Below are positions 10,213-18,921 of a stretch of DNA of 64,000 nucleotides, in pieces. The stretch is from JAEUTH01 sp044230205 (GTDB lineage Bacteria > Bacteroidota > Bacteroidia > AKYH767-A > OLB10). Both the position numbers and the translations under genes were made by a program. The notes under the pieces are model-generated. The model saw nothing but the letters and a program-made list of their open reading frames with translations, had not been told where the DNA came from and did no database searches. How positions within the stretch are numbered: the stretch's first letter is position 1; every line of letters begins with the position of its first letter. Location: positions 15,462 through 79,461 of the forward strand of contig JBGARN010000004.1 in assembly GCA_044230205.1 (NCBI GenBank), in the 5' to 3' direction.

Positions 10213-11906
10213 TGTTTACCAAAAAATCAATAACTGCTGACTTTGTAAAAAAACATAAAACACTTGTAGCGATATCTTTTGCAAGCGGGTTAATCGGATC
10301 GTTATTAAATGTTTTTATTCCACTAAGCATTGGTAAATTTTATGAATTGGTGTTACATACCAATTCAGCAAAAGGAAAACTTTTTGAAGCAGTTGGTATA
10401 GAGATCCAAAGCACCACGAGTTTTCTGTATTTTTTTATAGCCATCATTTTAGCGCGAGCCGTTTTATTGTTTATTCAGAAGTATGCTACCGGAAATATTA
10501 ATGAAACGTTTTCAAAAAATCTGCGTGAATTATTGTTTTCGCGGCAAATGGGACAATCGTTAAATGACTTTCAATCAAAGCCTGCCGGGCAATATCTTTT
10601 ACGTTACAGTGGTGATATGACATCAATCCAGAAATATATAGGCGCAGGGGTTATCGGATTTACAAGTGATGTGTTTTTTATGATTACAGCATTCTTTGTT
10701 TTAAGCCTGATGAATATGCCACTTACTTTATTAATTATTGCAGGTATCTGCGCAGGCACTATCATTTATTTTTTATTGGGCAGGTTCATGAAACCTGTTG
10801 CATCAGAAAGACGCAATCAAAAATCAGGCTTGCTTCATTTTGCATCTTCAAGACTGTTTTCATTTTTTACTGTTAAAGCATTCAACCGCGAAACACCTGA
10901 GGTAAATGCCTTCAACAAACGATCTGAAAAATTATTTATGTCAGGAAAAAGATACCAGGCTTTGAGTGCACTTAATGAATCTTTTCTTCCACTGCTTTTT
11001 TTTGGTGTAATGGCTTTGGTATTATATGCTATTCATGATGATGCTGCACAACACCGGCTGCTGCTTTCAAAAAGCGATGTTGTTTCTTACATCTTAATGG
11101 TTCTTTATATGCAAAGCCCTTTCAAGCGAATTTTGAAAGTTAATACAGTATGGCAAAATGCTTCGATATCATTCAGCAAACTGATTTCAATTTTGAATAT
11201 TGATATTGAGAAAAGAGAAGCCGATGAAATGAACGATAAACCCAAAGCTACAGTTGCAATGCAGAATGTGTCTTTTGGTTACACCAATAAACAACCTGTA
11301 ATAAATAATTTTTCATTCACTTTCTTTCCCGGAAACATGTATGTTATTCATGGAAGCCAGGGTTCAGGCAAAAGCACATTGCTTAAACTGTTATTGAATA
11401 TATATCATCCGTCAAAAGGAAATATTTTCCTTGATCAATACAACTATAACAAGTTATCTCCTTTTTTTATCAGGAAGCAAATGACATTGGTATCTGATGA
11501 AGCTCCGCTGCTGGGCTCAACAGTATTTAAAGCTATAAGCTACAGTGGCCGCGAAAGCCAGGAAGAAAAAGCAAATAAGGTTTTAGCTCAACTGGATTTT
11601 GCATTAAGCGATGAACTAAAAAATCCTGACTTTAAGCTGGATAATGATGCATCAAACATTTCTAAAGGACAACGTACCATACTTGGTTTTGCACGGGCTT
11701 TAAATTCAGGCAAGAAAATATTGCTGCTTGATGAACCTTTCGTAAATCTTGATGATAGAACTACTGATGGAATAGTGCAATTGCTCAACAGTCTTAAATC
11801 AAAAAAAACTATCATCATTGCAGCACACTACATTCCTCAGTTGCTTGATGTTGACCAGGTAATTGAATTAAATTCAACTAATACAATTGAATATGAGAAC
11901 TCATAA
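10212..11906 (+). CDS. ABC exporter, fused membrane and ATPase domains
   Basis: A 564-residue half-transporter with the membrane domain first (about residues 15-300, six predicted helices) and the nucleotide-binding domain after it. Walker A GSQGSGKST is at 381-389 and Walker B ILLLDEP near 503-509, with a switch histidine in AAHY. The signature motif is degenerate: ISKGQ at 483-487 instead of LSGGQ. The architecture is that of type IV (B-subfamily) exporters, which move lipids, peptides or small molecules out of the cytoplasm as dimers. It starts on the stop codon of the P-loop NTPase gene and its end overlaps the lipoprotein gene. The substrate is unknown. Confidence 0.87.
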   Translation: MFTKKSITADFVKKHKTLVAISFASGLIGSLLNVFIPLSIGKFYELVLHTNSAKGKLFEAVGIEIQSTTSFLYFFIAIILARAVLLFIQKYATGNINETFSKNLRELLFSRQMGQSLNDFQSKPAGQYLLRYSGDMTSIQKYIGAGVIGFTSDVFFMITAFFVLSLMNMPLTLLIIAGICAGTIIYFLLGRFMKPVASERRNQKSGLLHFASSRLFSFFTVKAFNRETPEVNAFNKRSEKLFMSGKRYQALSALNESFLPLLFFGVMALVLYAIHDDAAQHRLLLSKSDVVSYILMVLYMQSPFKRILKVNTVWQNASISFSKLISILNIDIEKREADEMNDKPKATVAMQNVSFGYTNKQPVINNFSFTFFPGNMYVIHGSQGSGKSTLLKLLLNIYHPSKGNIFLDQYNYNKLSPFFIRKQMTLVSDEAPLLGSTVFKAISYSGRESQEEKANKVLAQLDFALSDELKNPDFKLDNDASNISKGQRTILGFARALNSGKKILLLDEPFVNLDDRTTDGIVQLLNSLKSKKTIIIAAHYIPQLLDVDQVIELNSTNTIEYENS

Positions 11907-12297
11907 ATTAATTTTTGCCACAATAATTTTAATCCTTATGTCATTGATGGCTTGTAAAAAGCAGGAGGGTTCAGGTGGCGATGCATCTATTTACGGAAAG
12001 ATTCATGTGAAGCATTATAACTCCACATTTACTCAATTTATAAGTGAATATCCGGGATCTGATTTGTATGTATATATTATTTACGGTGATGACATCAGTT
12101 ATGGCCAGCGATTAAAAACAAATTATAATGGAGAGTTTGAGTTCAAATATCTTTATAAAGGTGATTACAAAGTTTATACTTATTCATTAGACAGTACATT
12201 AAATGATCCGTCAGGTAAAATTGCTGTTGTGAAAGATGTGCACATCAGTGGCAAGAAAGAAAAAGCTGATGCAGGTACATTTGAAATTTTTAACTGA
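11893..12297 (+). CDS. Small predicted lipoprotein
   Basis: About 134 residues. The N terminus is a lipoprotein signal: a short basic region, a hydrophobic stretch and a lipobox SLMAC, with the Cys to be lipidated. The mature part has beta-rich sequence resembling a carboxypeptidase-regulatory-like fold, but no motif I can name. I chose the ATG at 11893 over the in-frame TTG at 11887, because it gives a typical signal peptide. The gene overlaps the end of the ABC exporter gene by 14 bases and its stop overlaps the next ATG (TGATG). It is probably anchored in the inner or outer membrane and co-expressed with the exporter. Confidence 0.7.
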   Translation: MRTHKLIFATIILILMSLMACKKQEGSGGDASIYGKIHVKHYNSTFTQFISEYPGSDLYVYIIYGDDISYGQRLKTNYNGEFEFKYLYKGDYKVYTYSLDSTLNDPSGKIAVVKDVHISGKKEKADAGTFEIFN

Positions 12298-12905
12298 TGT
12301 TATTTCCATTTGAACATTTAATCAAGTTTACAATGATGAGATCTGATAAAACGCTGTTGATTACGTTATTGCTTTATATTATATCTGTTTCTGCATATAG
12401 CCAATCTGCTAATGATATAAGAGAAAGAAATATAAAATCAGTTTATACCATTACCAACGATCAGCGCAAAGGACAACAGGTTATAAAAAGTAATTTAACC
12501 CGTTATGATAGCAAAGGCAATGCTGTGGAGATAATTGATTTTAATGCCGACAGTATTATAGTATCGCATGAAAAATTCAAGTACAATAAAAACAATGATG
12601 AAATAGAAAACACCATAATAGATTCGCTTGGCAATACAGTTAAGAAAATAGTGACTGAATATGATAAATGGAAAAATGTAGCAGCAAAATTTACCTATGA
12701 TAAAAGCGGATTATTAATTGAAAAAACAGCACTCAATTATAATAACTCAAATGATAAAACTGATGAAATTACATTTGATAAAGATGGAAAAACTATAAGA
12801 AAGATAGTGTATGAATATGATAATAAGGGAATGATGATCAACAGGAAAACATACAATGAGAAAAACGAGCTCATTTATTCACGGAGTTATTTTTATGAGT
12901 ACTAG
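12297..12905 (+). CDS. Secreted YD-repeat-like protein
   Basis: About 202 residues. The start at 12297 overlaps the preceding stop (TGATG); a second ATG at 12333 would give a more usual signal peptide (MMRSDK..., cut after SAYS). The mature protein contains tandem segments of the form RYDSKGN, TYDKSGL, TFDKDGK and YEYDNKGM, which resemble the YD repeats of RHS-type proteins, but only a few copies and with no toxin tip. It is probably periplasmic or surface exposed. No specific function is assignable. It lies inside the coupled exporter operon. Confidence 0.65.
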   Translation: MLFPFEHLIKFTMMRSDKTLLITLLLYIISVSAYSQSANDIRERNIKSVYTITNDQRKGQQVIKSNLTRYDSKGNAVEIIDFNADSIIVSHEKFKYNKNNDEIENTIIDSLGNTVKKIVTEYDKWKNVAAKFTYDKSGLLIEKTALNYNNSNDKTDEITFDKDGKTIRKIVYEYDNKGMMINRKTYNEKNELIYSRSYFYEY

Positions 12906-12914
12906 TAATTGAAA

Positions 12915-13595
12915 ATGCACAACCGTCTTAAAATAATCTTTATTTTGATTGCATTGCTGAAGGCGCCCGGGGTTGCATTCTCGCAGCCTCAGAATGATTA
13001 CTCGATGCAGTTTAAAATTAATATTGAAAAAAAAATAAGCCGTTCATTTTCAACTTCTTTATATTACCAAAACTCATTTAACCAGAATGCATCAGAAATG
13101 TATTATAACTTTATTGATGCGGGAATTGAATACAAGCTCAACAGAAATTTTACGGTGGATGCGCGATACCGTTTTGTTAAAATAAGGAACCGCGATAATT
13201 TTTATGATGACAGGAATTTGATTTATACTGATATTATGTATGCAAAAGGTTTTGGACGGTTTGGATTATTGGCGCGTGCACGATTTCAAAGGCAATTTTA
13301 CGGTGGCATGAATAATGAGAACCCGGTTTCATACAGAGATTATAACCGCACAAAGCTGCAGCTTAAATACAGAATTAATTATTATTGGTCGCCTTATGTT
13401 TCTTTGGAAGCCTATTATCCCTTTAACCACCCTGTAAGGAAGACAATTGATCAGTGGCGACAAACTGCAGGTGTTTTTTATACGATAAATGAGCAAATAA
13501 AAATTGAAGCATATTATCAACTTCAGCAACTAACGAACAGGAAAAATAAAAATCATACTTATGTAACTGCCCTTAACTTTTATTTCAAATTTTGA
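12915..13595 (+). CDS. DUF2490 family outer membrane protein
   Basis: About 226 residues with a signal peptide (cut after VAFS). The rest alternates polar and aromatic residues as a beta-barrel does, with typical DUF2490 phrases (SLYYQNSF, AGIEYKLN, DARYRF, ISVSYYQLQ-like end) and a C-terminal phenylalanine for BAM insertion. I chose the ATG at 12915 over the in-frame TTG at 12909. Ten bases separate it from the gene before, and its stop overlaps the next start (TGATG). In other Bacteroidota such proteins are small outer membrane barrels of unknown function. Confidence 0.75.
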   Translation: MHNRLKIIFILIALLKAPGVAFSQPQNDYSMQFKINIEKKISRSFSTSLYYQNSFNQNASEMYYNFIDAGIEYKLNRNFTVDARYRFVKIRNRDNFYDDRNLIYTDIMYAKGFGRFGLLARARFQRQFYGGMNNENPVSYRDYNRTKLQLKYRINYYWSPYVSLEAYYPFNHPVRKTIDQWRQTAGVFYTINEQIKIEAYYQLQQLTNRKNKNHTYVTALNFYFKF

Positions 13596-14677
13596 TGTCA
13601 ACCTTAAAAATAAATTACAGCAATTATAGCTGCAGTGTAATGTCACAACAATTGCTTACTTTACTTTGTTTAATATTTTTCATTCTCATGAATGTAACAA
13701 CAACTCAGGGGCAGGTTAAAAGTAAAATTGCAATTGCAGTTCATGGCGGTGCGGGTAATCTGAAAAAACTAAATCTTACTCCTGAGCAGGAAAAAAATTA
13801 TAACGATACACTTGCACTGGCCTTGCAAACCGGTTATGCAGTGTTGAAAAAAGGCGGCAGCAGTGTAGATGCCGTGGAAGCAGCAGTTAAAGTAATGGAA
13901 AACTCACCGCTGTTTAATGCGGGCAAAGGTGCTGTATTTACCAATGAAGGTACCAATGAAATGGATGCCGCTATAATGAATGGATTAAATAAAAAATGCG
14001 GAGCAGTTGCCGGTGTGCGTACCATTAAGAATCCTGTTTCGGCTGCGCGTATGGTTATGGATAGTTCCCAGTTTGTATTTCTTTCACAACGCGGTGCGGA
14101 AAAATTTGCAGCTGAACATGGCCTTGAAATAGTTGACACATCTTACTTCTACACTAAGTATCGCTGGGATCAATTACAGAAAGCAATTATTAACGATACT
14201 GTTGAATTAGATCATAGTGATACATCAGGTTATAATAACAATGATGATAATGTGGATCATAAATTCGGTACAGTGGGTTGCGTTGCACTTGATCAGTATG
14301 GTAACCTGGCAGCGGCAACATCAACGGGAGGCATAACGAATAAAAAATATAATCGTATTGGCGATTCGCCATTGATCGGTTGTGGTACTTATGCTGAAAA
14401 TAAAACCTGTGCAGTTTCATGCACCGGGAAAGGTGAAGATTTTATAAGACTTGTTGTTGCGTATGACATTGCTGCACTAATGAAATACAAATCACTCAAA
14501 ATTAAGGATGCTGCTGATTACGTTATCCTCACCAAACTTCCAAAAATAAAAGGACGCGGTGGTTGCATAGCTATAGATAGGTATGGACACATAGCCATGC
14601 CATTTACAACTGAAGGAATGTTCAGGGGTTATATTGATGTGAATGGAAAAATGAAGACCATGATTTATAAAGACTGA
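13595..14677 (+). CDS. Isoaspartyl peptidase / L-asparaginase (Ntn hydrolase), exported
   Basis: A 360-residue precursor of the type 2 asparaginase family, which cleaves beta-aspartyl dipeptides and asparagine after autoproteolysis. A signal peptide with a long N region precedes the conserved AVHGGAGN stretch. The autocleavage site is FG|TVGCVALD, which makes Thr226 the nucleophile of the small subunit; the substrate loop GDSPLIGCGTYA and the STGG motif follow. The start ATG overlaps the upstream stop (TGATG). The protein probably acts in the periplasm on isoaspartyl peptides from protein turnover. It ends the plus-strand run that began at 2634 and faces the next gene with a 12-base gap. Confidence 0.9.
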   Translation: MSTLKINYSNYSCSVMSQQLLTLLCLIFFILMNVTTTQGQVKSKIAIAVHGGAGNLKKLNLTPEQEKNYNDTLALALQTGYAVLKKGGSSVDAVEAAVKVMENSPLFNAGKGAVFTNEGTNEMDAAIMNGLNKKCGAVAGVRTIKNPVSAARMVMDSSQFVFLSQRGAEKFAAEHGLEIVDTSYFYTKYRWDQLQKAIINDTVELDHSDTSGYNNNDDNVDHKFGTVGCVALDQYGNLAAATSTGGITNKKYNRIGDSPLIGCGTYAENKTCAVSCTGKGEDFIRLVVAYDIAALMKYKSLKIKDAADYVILTKLPKIKGRGGCIAIDRYGHIAMPFTTEGMFRGYIDVNGKMKTMIYKD

Positions 14678-14689
14678 TTAAAAGTGCTG

Positions 14690-15910
14690 TTAAAAACTCC
14701 AGCGCATTCGGAGAAAAACAGAATTGTTCACTGGCTCCACTTCTCCTTCAAAATTTTCTGCAAAGTAGGATTGCACGTAAAGGTCGAGATCAAAACTGTT
14801 GGTGACAGAGTAATTGGCATAGGGGAGTAAAATGATAAGTTTTGTTTCAGGAGAATATACCACTGAAAAATTAGCACTGAATAACGGGCTGAAGCTCTTT
14901 GAAGTTTGCAGCATAAAACTGTAAACATCAGGCATCAGGTTTTTAGCTGAAAGTGTACGGTCAGCAAGCATTAAAATATTTTGAGGATTGATATCAGCAT
15001 AACCATTATACAAAGCCGATGCGTTTACATACCAGCCTTTTTTGAAAGAATAGTCTACAGCAATGGAAGCACTCAATGATCCTGTTGAATCGGTAAATTC
15101 TTTTTTAGGATGAAAGTAAGTGGCTTCACCTTTAAAACCTGCCTCGCCAATACTTCCGGCCCAGCCTGCACCTGCAACAATATCCGTTTTGCAAACACCA
15201 CCGATAAACTGCAAATCATAACCATGTGTGTTGACGCGGTAACGCAATGCAGCAGTTGCATCATCCTTTTCATGCGATGGTGAAAATGCAAAATCAATTC
15301 CTGAAAAATCGGTGATGTTATATTCTGCAAGCACGGCATCTGTACCCGGACGTTCTTCGTAATCAAAATCCAGAAAATTGTAGGAGTTAAAAATGTCATT
15401 AGGGTTCCATGTTAAATTGATGCCCCAATTGATGCGTTGCCTTCCAACCCTGAAATGCATTTTATTTTTTTTCCAGTCAACATTCAAACGATCAAAAGTG
15501 GTATTCATCACCATTGAATTTGTTTCAAACCAGTTGAAGGTTAAATCCATATATCCTTCATCATTATTAATCTGGTCAGCAAAACCGGGAATCATTTTCA
15601 CCTGGTCACCAACAAATAATCGATTGCGGATACCTGCATTGATTTCGAAATTTTCGGGCAGTGCAATTTTGAAGTTTAACCTGTTGTGAATTTCATTGGT
15701 CAGGTAAATAGAATCGGCATCATCTTTAAAGCTAAAGAGCTGCAGGTCTTTAATGTAACCGTTTATATAAAACCATTGCCTTTTAACAACAGAAGAATCA
15801 TTTTGTGAAATTGCTACCTGACTGTATAATATAAATGCGAAAATGAATATAAGCACTTGTCGCCAAGTCGTTATACAATACCAATTTGAAATGCACTTTT
15901 CTGATTCCAT
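14690..15910 (-). CDS. Outer membrane beta-barrel (porin-like) protein
   Basis: A 406-residue predicted outer membrane barrel. A long N region (about 18 residues) precedes a hydrophobic signal segment ending near VAIS. Strand-like segments run throughout, such as FRVGRQRINWGINLTWNPNDIF, broken here as FRVGRQRINWG and the following WNPNDIF, a phrase seen in alginate-export and phosphate-porin-like barrels. The last residue is Phe (RMRWSF), the usual BAM signal. The only ATG compatible with the signal peptide is at 15910, next to the palindrome array. Substrate is unknown. Confidence 0.7.
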   Translation of the reverse strand: MESEKCISNWYCITTWRQVLIFIFAFILYSQVAISQNDSSVVKRQWFYINGYIKDLQLFSFKDDADSIYLTNEIHNRLNFKIALPENFEINAGIRNRLFVGDQVKMIPGFADQINNDEGYMDLTFNWFETNSMVMNTTFDRLNVDWKKNKMHFRVGRQRINWGINLTWNPNDIFNSYNFLDFDYEERPGTDAVLAEYNITDFSGIDFAFSPSHEKDDATAALRYRVNTHGYDLQFIGGVCKTDIVAGAGWAGSIGEAGFKGEATYFHPKKEFTDSTGSLSASIAVDYSFKKGWYVNASALYNGYADINPQNILMLADRTLSAKNLMPDVYSFMLQTSKSFSPLFSANFSVVYSPETKLIILLPYANYSVTNSFDLDLYVQSYFAENFEGEVEPVNNSVFLRMRWSF

Positions 15911-15923
15911 TATTTCTACCCAA

Positions 15924-16299
15924 ATGTCGCCCCTATGGGGCTTCTGAAATTTGTCTGTTTACTCTTCTACCATAATGTCGCCCCTAAGGGGCTTTTTGAT
16001 TTTTTCTTTTTATTCTCCTGCCAAAATGTTGCCCCAACGGGGCTTCTGAAATTTGTCTGTTTACTCTTCTACCATAATGTCGCCCCTAAGGGGCTTTTTG
16101 ATTTTTTTCTTTTTATTCTCCTACCCAATTGTCGCCCCTAGGGGGCTTCTGAAATTTGTCTTTTTACTCTTCTACCATAATGTCGCCCCTAAGGGGCTTT
16201 CTGATTTTTTCTTTTTATTCTCCTACCAAAATGTTGCCCCAACGGGGCTTCTGAAATTCGTTTATTTATTCTTCATTCGTAATGTCGTTAATATGTGAC
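15924..16299. repeat. Array of 51-bp palindromic repeats (REP-like), 7 copies plus one degenerate
   Basis: Seven cores of the form GCCCC-N3-GGGGC lie at 15929, 15980, 16031, 16082, 16134, 16185 and 16236, i.e. every 51 or 52 bases. A decayed eighth core sits exactly 51 bases later at 16287. Spacers alternate between two types, CTTCTGAAATTTGTC... and CTTTTTGATTTTTTC..., giving a 102-base higher-order period. Loop triplets vary (TAT, TAA, AAC, TAG). Each core can form a 5-bp hairpin with a 3-base loop. The array lies between the barrel gene and a Y1 transposase of the REP-associated kind. Confidence 0.9.
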
Positions 16300-16329
16300 T
16301 TTATAGTTTCTCAGTATTTTAAATACAAA

Positions 16330-16393
16330 GTGCCATAGGCACGAGATTATGGTAAAGTAGTAACAACTTAAATAACTAAAGTGCCGTAGGCAC
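16330..16393. repeat. Pair of GTGCC-N3-GGCAC palindromes
   Basis: Two 13-base palindromes, GTGCCATAGGCAC (16330-16342) and GTGCCGTAGGCAC (16381-16393), again start exactly 51 bases apart. Each is followed by GA and preceded by AAA. They form a second class of REP-like hairpin directly at the 3' side of the Y1 transposase gene (17 bases from its stop). Confidence 0.85.
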
Positions 16394-16410
16394 GACATTT
16401 TATTAAATCA

Positions 16411-16872
16411 TCATTCATAAAATTCAAATAAATACTTATCATCATAAGCCACGTCAAAGCTTTTTAACATCTCAAGATATTCTTCCCGGAATGTTTTATT
16501 GCGATGATGTTCTTCCTGGTTCATTATATAATTTATTACAACATCTCGCTGGCTCTTCGAATAAGAAAATGCTCCGTAACCTTCTTGCCACTGAAATTTT
16601 CCCTTAACAAATTTTTTTTCATTGATCCATTTTGAACTATTTGCTTTAACTGTTTTCATTATCTCTGAAATAGCCAATGATGGTGGCAAGCCAAAAAAAA
16701 TATGGACATGATCTTTCCATCCACCAACCGAAAGCGATTTTGCCCCGACCTCTGTAATAATACCGGAGATATATTTGTGTAAATTATCGCGCCAAGATTG
16801 ATTGATTATATTTTCACGGGATTGAACTGCGAATACAGCATGAATTGAAATTTGTGAATAGGTGTTTGCCAT
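16411..16872 (-). CDS. IS200/IS605-like Y1 (HUH) transposase, REP-associated type
   Basis: A 153-residue single-domain Y1 transposase. The HUH metal-binding motif is H55-V-H57 in KDHVHIFF, and the catalytic tyrosine is Tyr115 in YIMNQ, with the helper Gln119. Such enzymes cut and join single-stranded DNA at hairpins. There is no TnpB partner. The adjoining 13-base palindromes suggest that it belongs to the RAYT group, which is tied to REP repeats rather than to a classic insertion sequence. All catalytic residues are present, so it may be active. The gene is isolated, with no visible element ends on the 16873-16980 side. Confidence 0.88.
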   Translation of the reverse strand: MANTYSQISIHAVFAVQSRENIINQSWRDNLHKYISGIITEVGAKSLSVGGWKDHVHIFFGLPPSLAISEIMKTVKANSSKWINEKKFVKGKFQWQEGYGAFSYSKSQRDVVINYIMNQEEHHRNKTFREEYLEMLKSFDVAYDDKYLFEFYE

Positions 16873-16983
16873 TTTAATAATTAGATTGATATTCTGGATT
16901 TGTTTTCACCATCATGATATGCTAACTGGACTTTTATATTTTTGCAGAAAGTAGCCATTTCTGGATTTTATATTCAGCTTTTG

Positions 16984-17697
16984 TTAGCCCTGACTGGCAT
17001 GTTCCACTTTTTTATTCATCGAGTCGGACTCAATCTTTCCATCCACCAAAGTAATAACACGATGTGCACGTTCTATCACGCGTGCATCATGCGTTGAAAA
17101 AATAAAAGTCATGTCTTCTTCTTTATTCAGTTTACTCATAATGTCCAACAGGTTAGCGGCTGATTTTGAATCAAGATTTGCTGTGGGTTCATCAGCAAGA
17201 ATAAACTGAGGCTTTGATGCCAACGCACGTGCTACTGCTACGCGTTGCTGTTGCCCACCTGATAATTGTGAAGGCCTTGCATCAAGTTTATCTCCTAATC
17301 CAACATCATTCAATAAATTTTTTGCCCGCTCTTCGCGTTCTTTTTTCAAACGCTTTTGCAGCAGCATTATGAATTCCACATTTTCTTTGGCAGTAAGCAC
17401 AGGCACCAGGTTGAACGACTGAAAAATAAATCCAATATTATTCAACCTGAAATCAATCAATGCATTTTCACTAAGTGCTGTTATGTCAACATTGTTTACG
17501 AGCACTTGCCCTGTTGTTGGTTTATCCAGTCCACCCAATATATTAAGTAGGGTAGTTTTACCTGAACCTGAGGGGCCTACCAATGCTGTGAACTCTCCCT
17601 TTTCTATATGCAAATGCACACCGTTAATCGCATTAACCGGGACTGTATCCGGATTATAAACCTTCGAAATATTATGTGCATCAATAACTGTATTCAT
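16984..17697 (-). CDS. ABC transporter ATPase, LolD/MacB type
   Basis: A 237-residue ATPase of the group that drives MacB, LolCDE and FtsE-type permeases. It has Walker A GPSGSGKTT, the long Q-loop insertion, signature LSGGQQQRVAVARAL and Walker B FILADEPTANLD, then a switch His in FSTHD. Its ATG overlaps the stop of the upstream permease gene (ATGA, 4 bases). It is the last gene of a four-gene operon (LolA-like protein, two permeases, ATPase), which suggests lipoprotein or lipid transfer towards the outer membrane. Confidence 0.93.
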   Translation of the reverse strand: MNTVIDAHNISKVYNPDTVPVNAINGVHLHIEKGEFTALVGPSGSGKTTLLNILGGLDKPTTGQVLVNNVDITALSENALIDFRLNNIGFIFQSFNLVPVLTAKENVEFIMLLQKRLKKEREERAKNLLNDVGLGDKLDARPSQLSGGQQQRVAVARALASKPQFILADEPTANLDSKSAANLLDIMSKLNKEEDMTFIFSTHDARVIERAHRVITLVDGKIESDSMNKKVEHASQG

Positions 17698-18914
17698 ATT
17701 TTAATTGTTTGAGCAGGATTTAATTTAAGTGCTTTAAGAGCTGGTAGTATGGACGAAAGAATGGCTGCAATGCTTACCAGTAATAAAACCTGCAGGTAAC
17801 TGTTGATAGGGAGATCTGTATAAATTATATTGCTGTAGCCGAATCGTGCTAGGGCCTTACCGGAAATTGCAGTTAAATCAATACCGTGTTTTCCGAACCA
17901 TGTGATAAAACTGTAAGCGAATAAAAATCCGAAAGGTACACCTGTGAGCACCAAAAAAATTGTTTCAATCACAACAAGTAAGAAAACCCGAATGCGGTTC
18001 ATGCCCAAAGCAATCATCATTCCTATTTCTCGTGTGCGCTCTAAAATGGCCATAAGCATGGTATTGATGATACCAAAAGTTAGTGCCAACAAAATAATAC
18101 CAACGATGATAAGTGCTGCAATGTCAGATGTTTCTTCAATCAATCCTGTTTCAGGTGCAACTTCACGCCACGACTCTATTTTTAGTTGCTGGAAATTATT
18201 TTTCAGGTTTTGAATTACCGGTTCAATTACTTCATCCTTTTGCAACAGTACTGCAATTTCATTTACACCTTCACTCATCTGCACCAGTGAGCGGATATCA
18301 TCAGCAAGAATAAATGCATTGTATTCTTCCTGTATTGAACTGGTTGATTTATATATTCCCGTAATCCGGAACGCGCCCGATACTAAATTGTTTTCCTTAT
18401 CCTGGAATGTAATTACAACTTTATTTTTCAGTTTCAATTTCATTTTGTCGGCAAGTGCTTTGCCAACCAGTATGCGGTTTTTTTTATCACCAGAAAAATA
18501 CTCGCCTTCGGCAATACGATTAGATAACCCTGTGAGTTTGCCTTCATCAACAGCATCAATACCTGTAATTTTTATTCCATTACTACCGCGTGCATTGGCA
18601 ATCATGGCCGTAACATTTAACCGCATGGCAAATGCTTTTACAGCACTATTACTTTGTAAAGCTGTTTTAATTTTAACTGCTCCATCAATAAGTTTCCATT
18701 CTTCGTCTTCAATATCGAAAGCGCTGTTGTGAATCTGAATGTGTGATGTTTCTTCAGTAATAGTGGTAGCTAATTTACTTTGCATCATTCCATAATAGAT
18801 GGACATAATTACAGTGCCCGCCCAAATTCCTGTTATTACCGAAAGGATAATAACTAGGCTGCGCACTTTATTGCGCCACAAATTTCGCCAGGCTATGGTG
18901 AACAGTATTTTCAT
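17694..18914 (-). CDS. FtsX-like ABC permease (LolE/MacB type)
   Basis: About 406 residues. It has one N-terminal helix, a large periplasmic MacB-PCD-like domain (about residues 45-250) and three C-terminal helices with the FtsX phrase REIGMMIALGMNRIRV. I chose the ATG at 18914 (MKILFTIAWRNLWRN) over an upstream ATG at 18938, which lies inside the preceding gene; the chosen start leaves a 7-base gap. It pairs with the next permease as a likely heterodimer and shares the ATPase encoded downstream. Confidence 0.88.
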   Translation of the reverse strand: MKILFTIAWRNLWRNKVRSLVIILSVITGIWAGTVIMSIYYGMMQSKLATTITEETSHIQIHNSAFDIEDEEWKLIDGAVKIKTALQSNSAVKAFAMRLNVTAMIANARGSNGIKITGIDAVDEGKLTGLSNRIAEGEYFSGDKKNRILVGKALADKMKLKLKNKVVITFQDKENNLVSGAFRITGIYKSTSSIQEEYNAFILADDIRSLVQMSEGVNEIAVLLQKDEVIEPVIQNLKNNFQQLKIESWREVAPETGLIEETSDIAALIIVGIILLALTFGIINTMLMAILERTREIGMMIALGMNRIRVFLLVVIETIFLVLTGVPFGFLFAYSFITWFGKHGIDLTAISGKALARFGYSNIIYTDLPINSYLQVLLLVSIAAILSSILPALKALKLNPAQTIKI

Positions 18915-18921
18915 TTTCAAT

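Noticed and set aside
15935..16298. Two overlapping reading frames of 68 and 81 codons with repeated NVAPKGL peptides
   Set aside because: They are translations of the 51-bp palindrome array; the peptide repeats follow from the DNA repeat, and no start or family signal supports a gene.
15924..16299. Possible CRISPR array because of regular spacing
   Set aside because: The spacers are not unique but alternate between two sequences, the conserved core is only a 13-base palindrome, and no cas gene is near.
16411..16872. Complete IS200 insertion sequence
   Set aside because: The transposase is intact, but I could not define left and right ends or target duplication; a REP-associated enzyme fits the context better.
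18319..18732. 137-codon plus-strand frame inside the permease gene
   Set aside because: Shadow of the conserved FtsX-like permease; no independent evidence.
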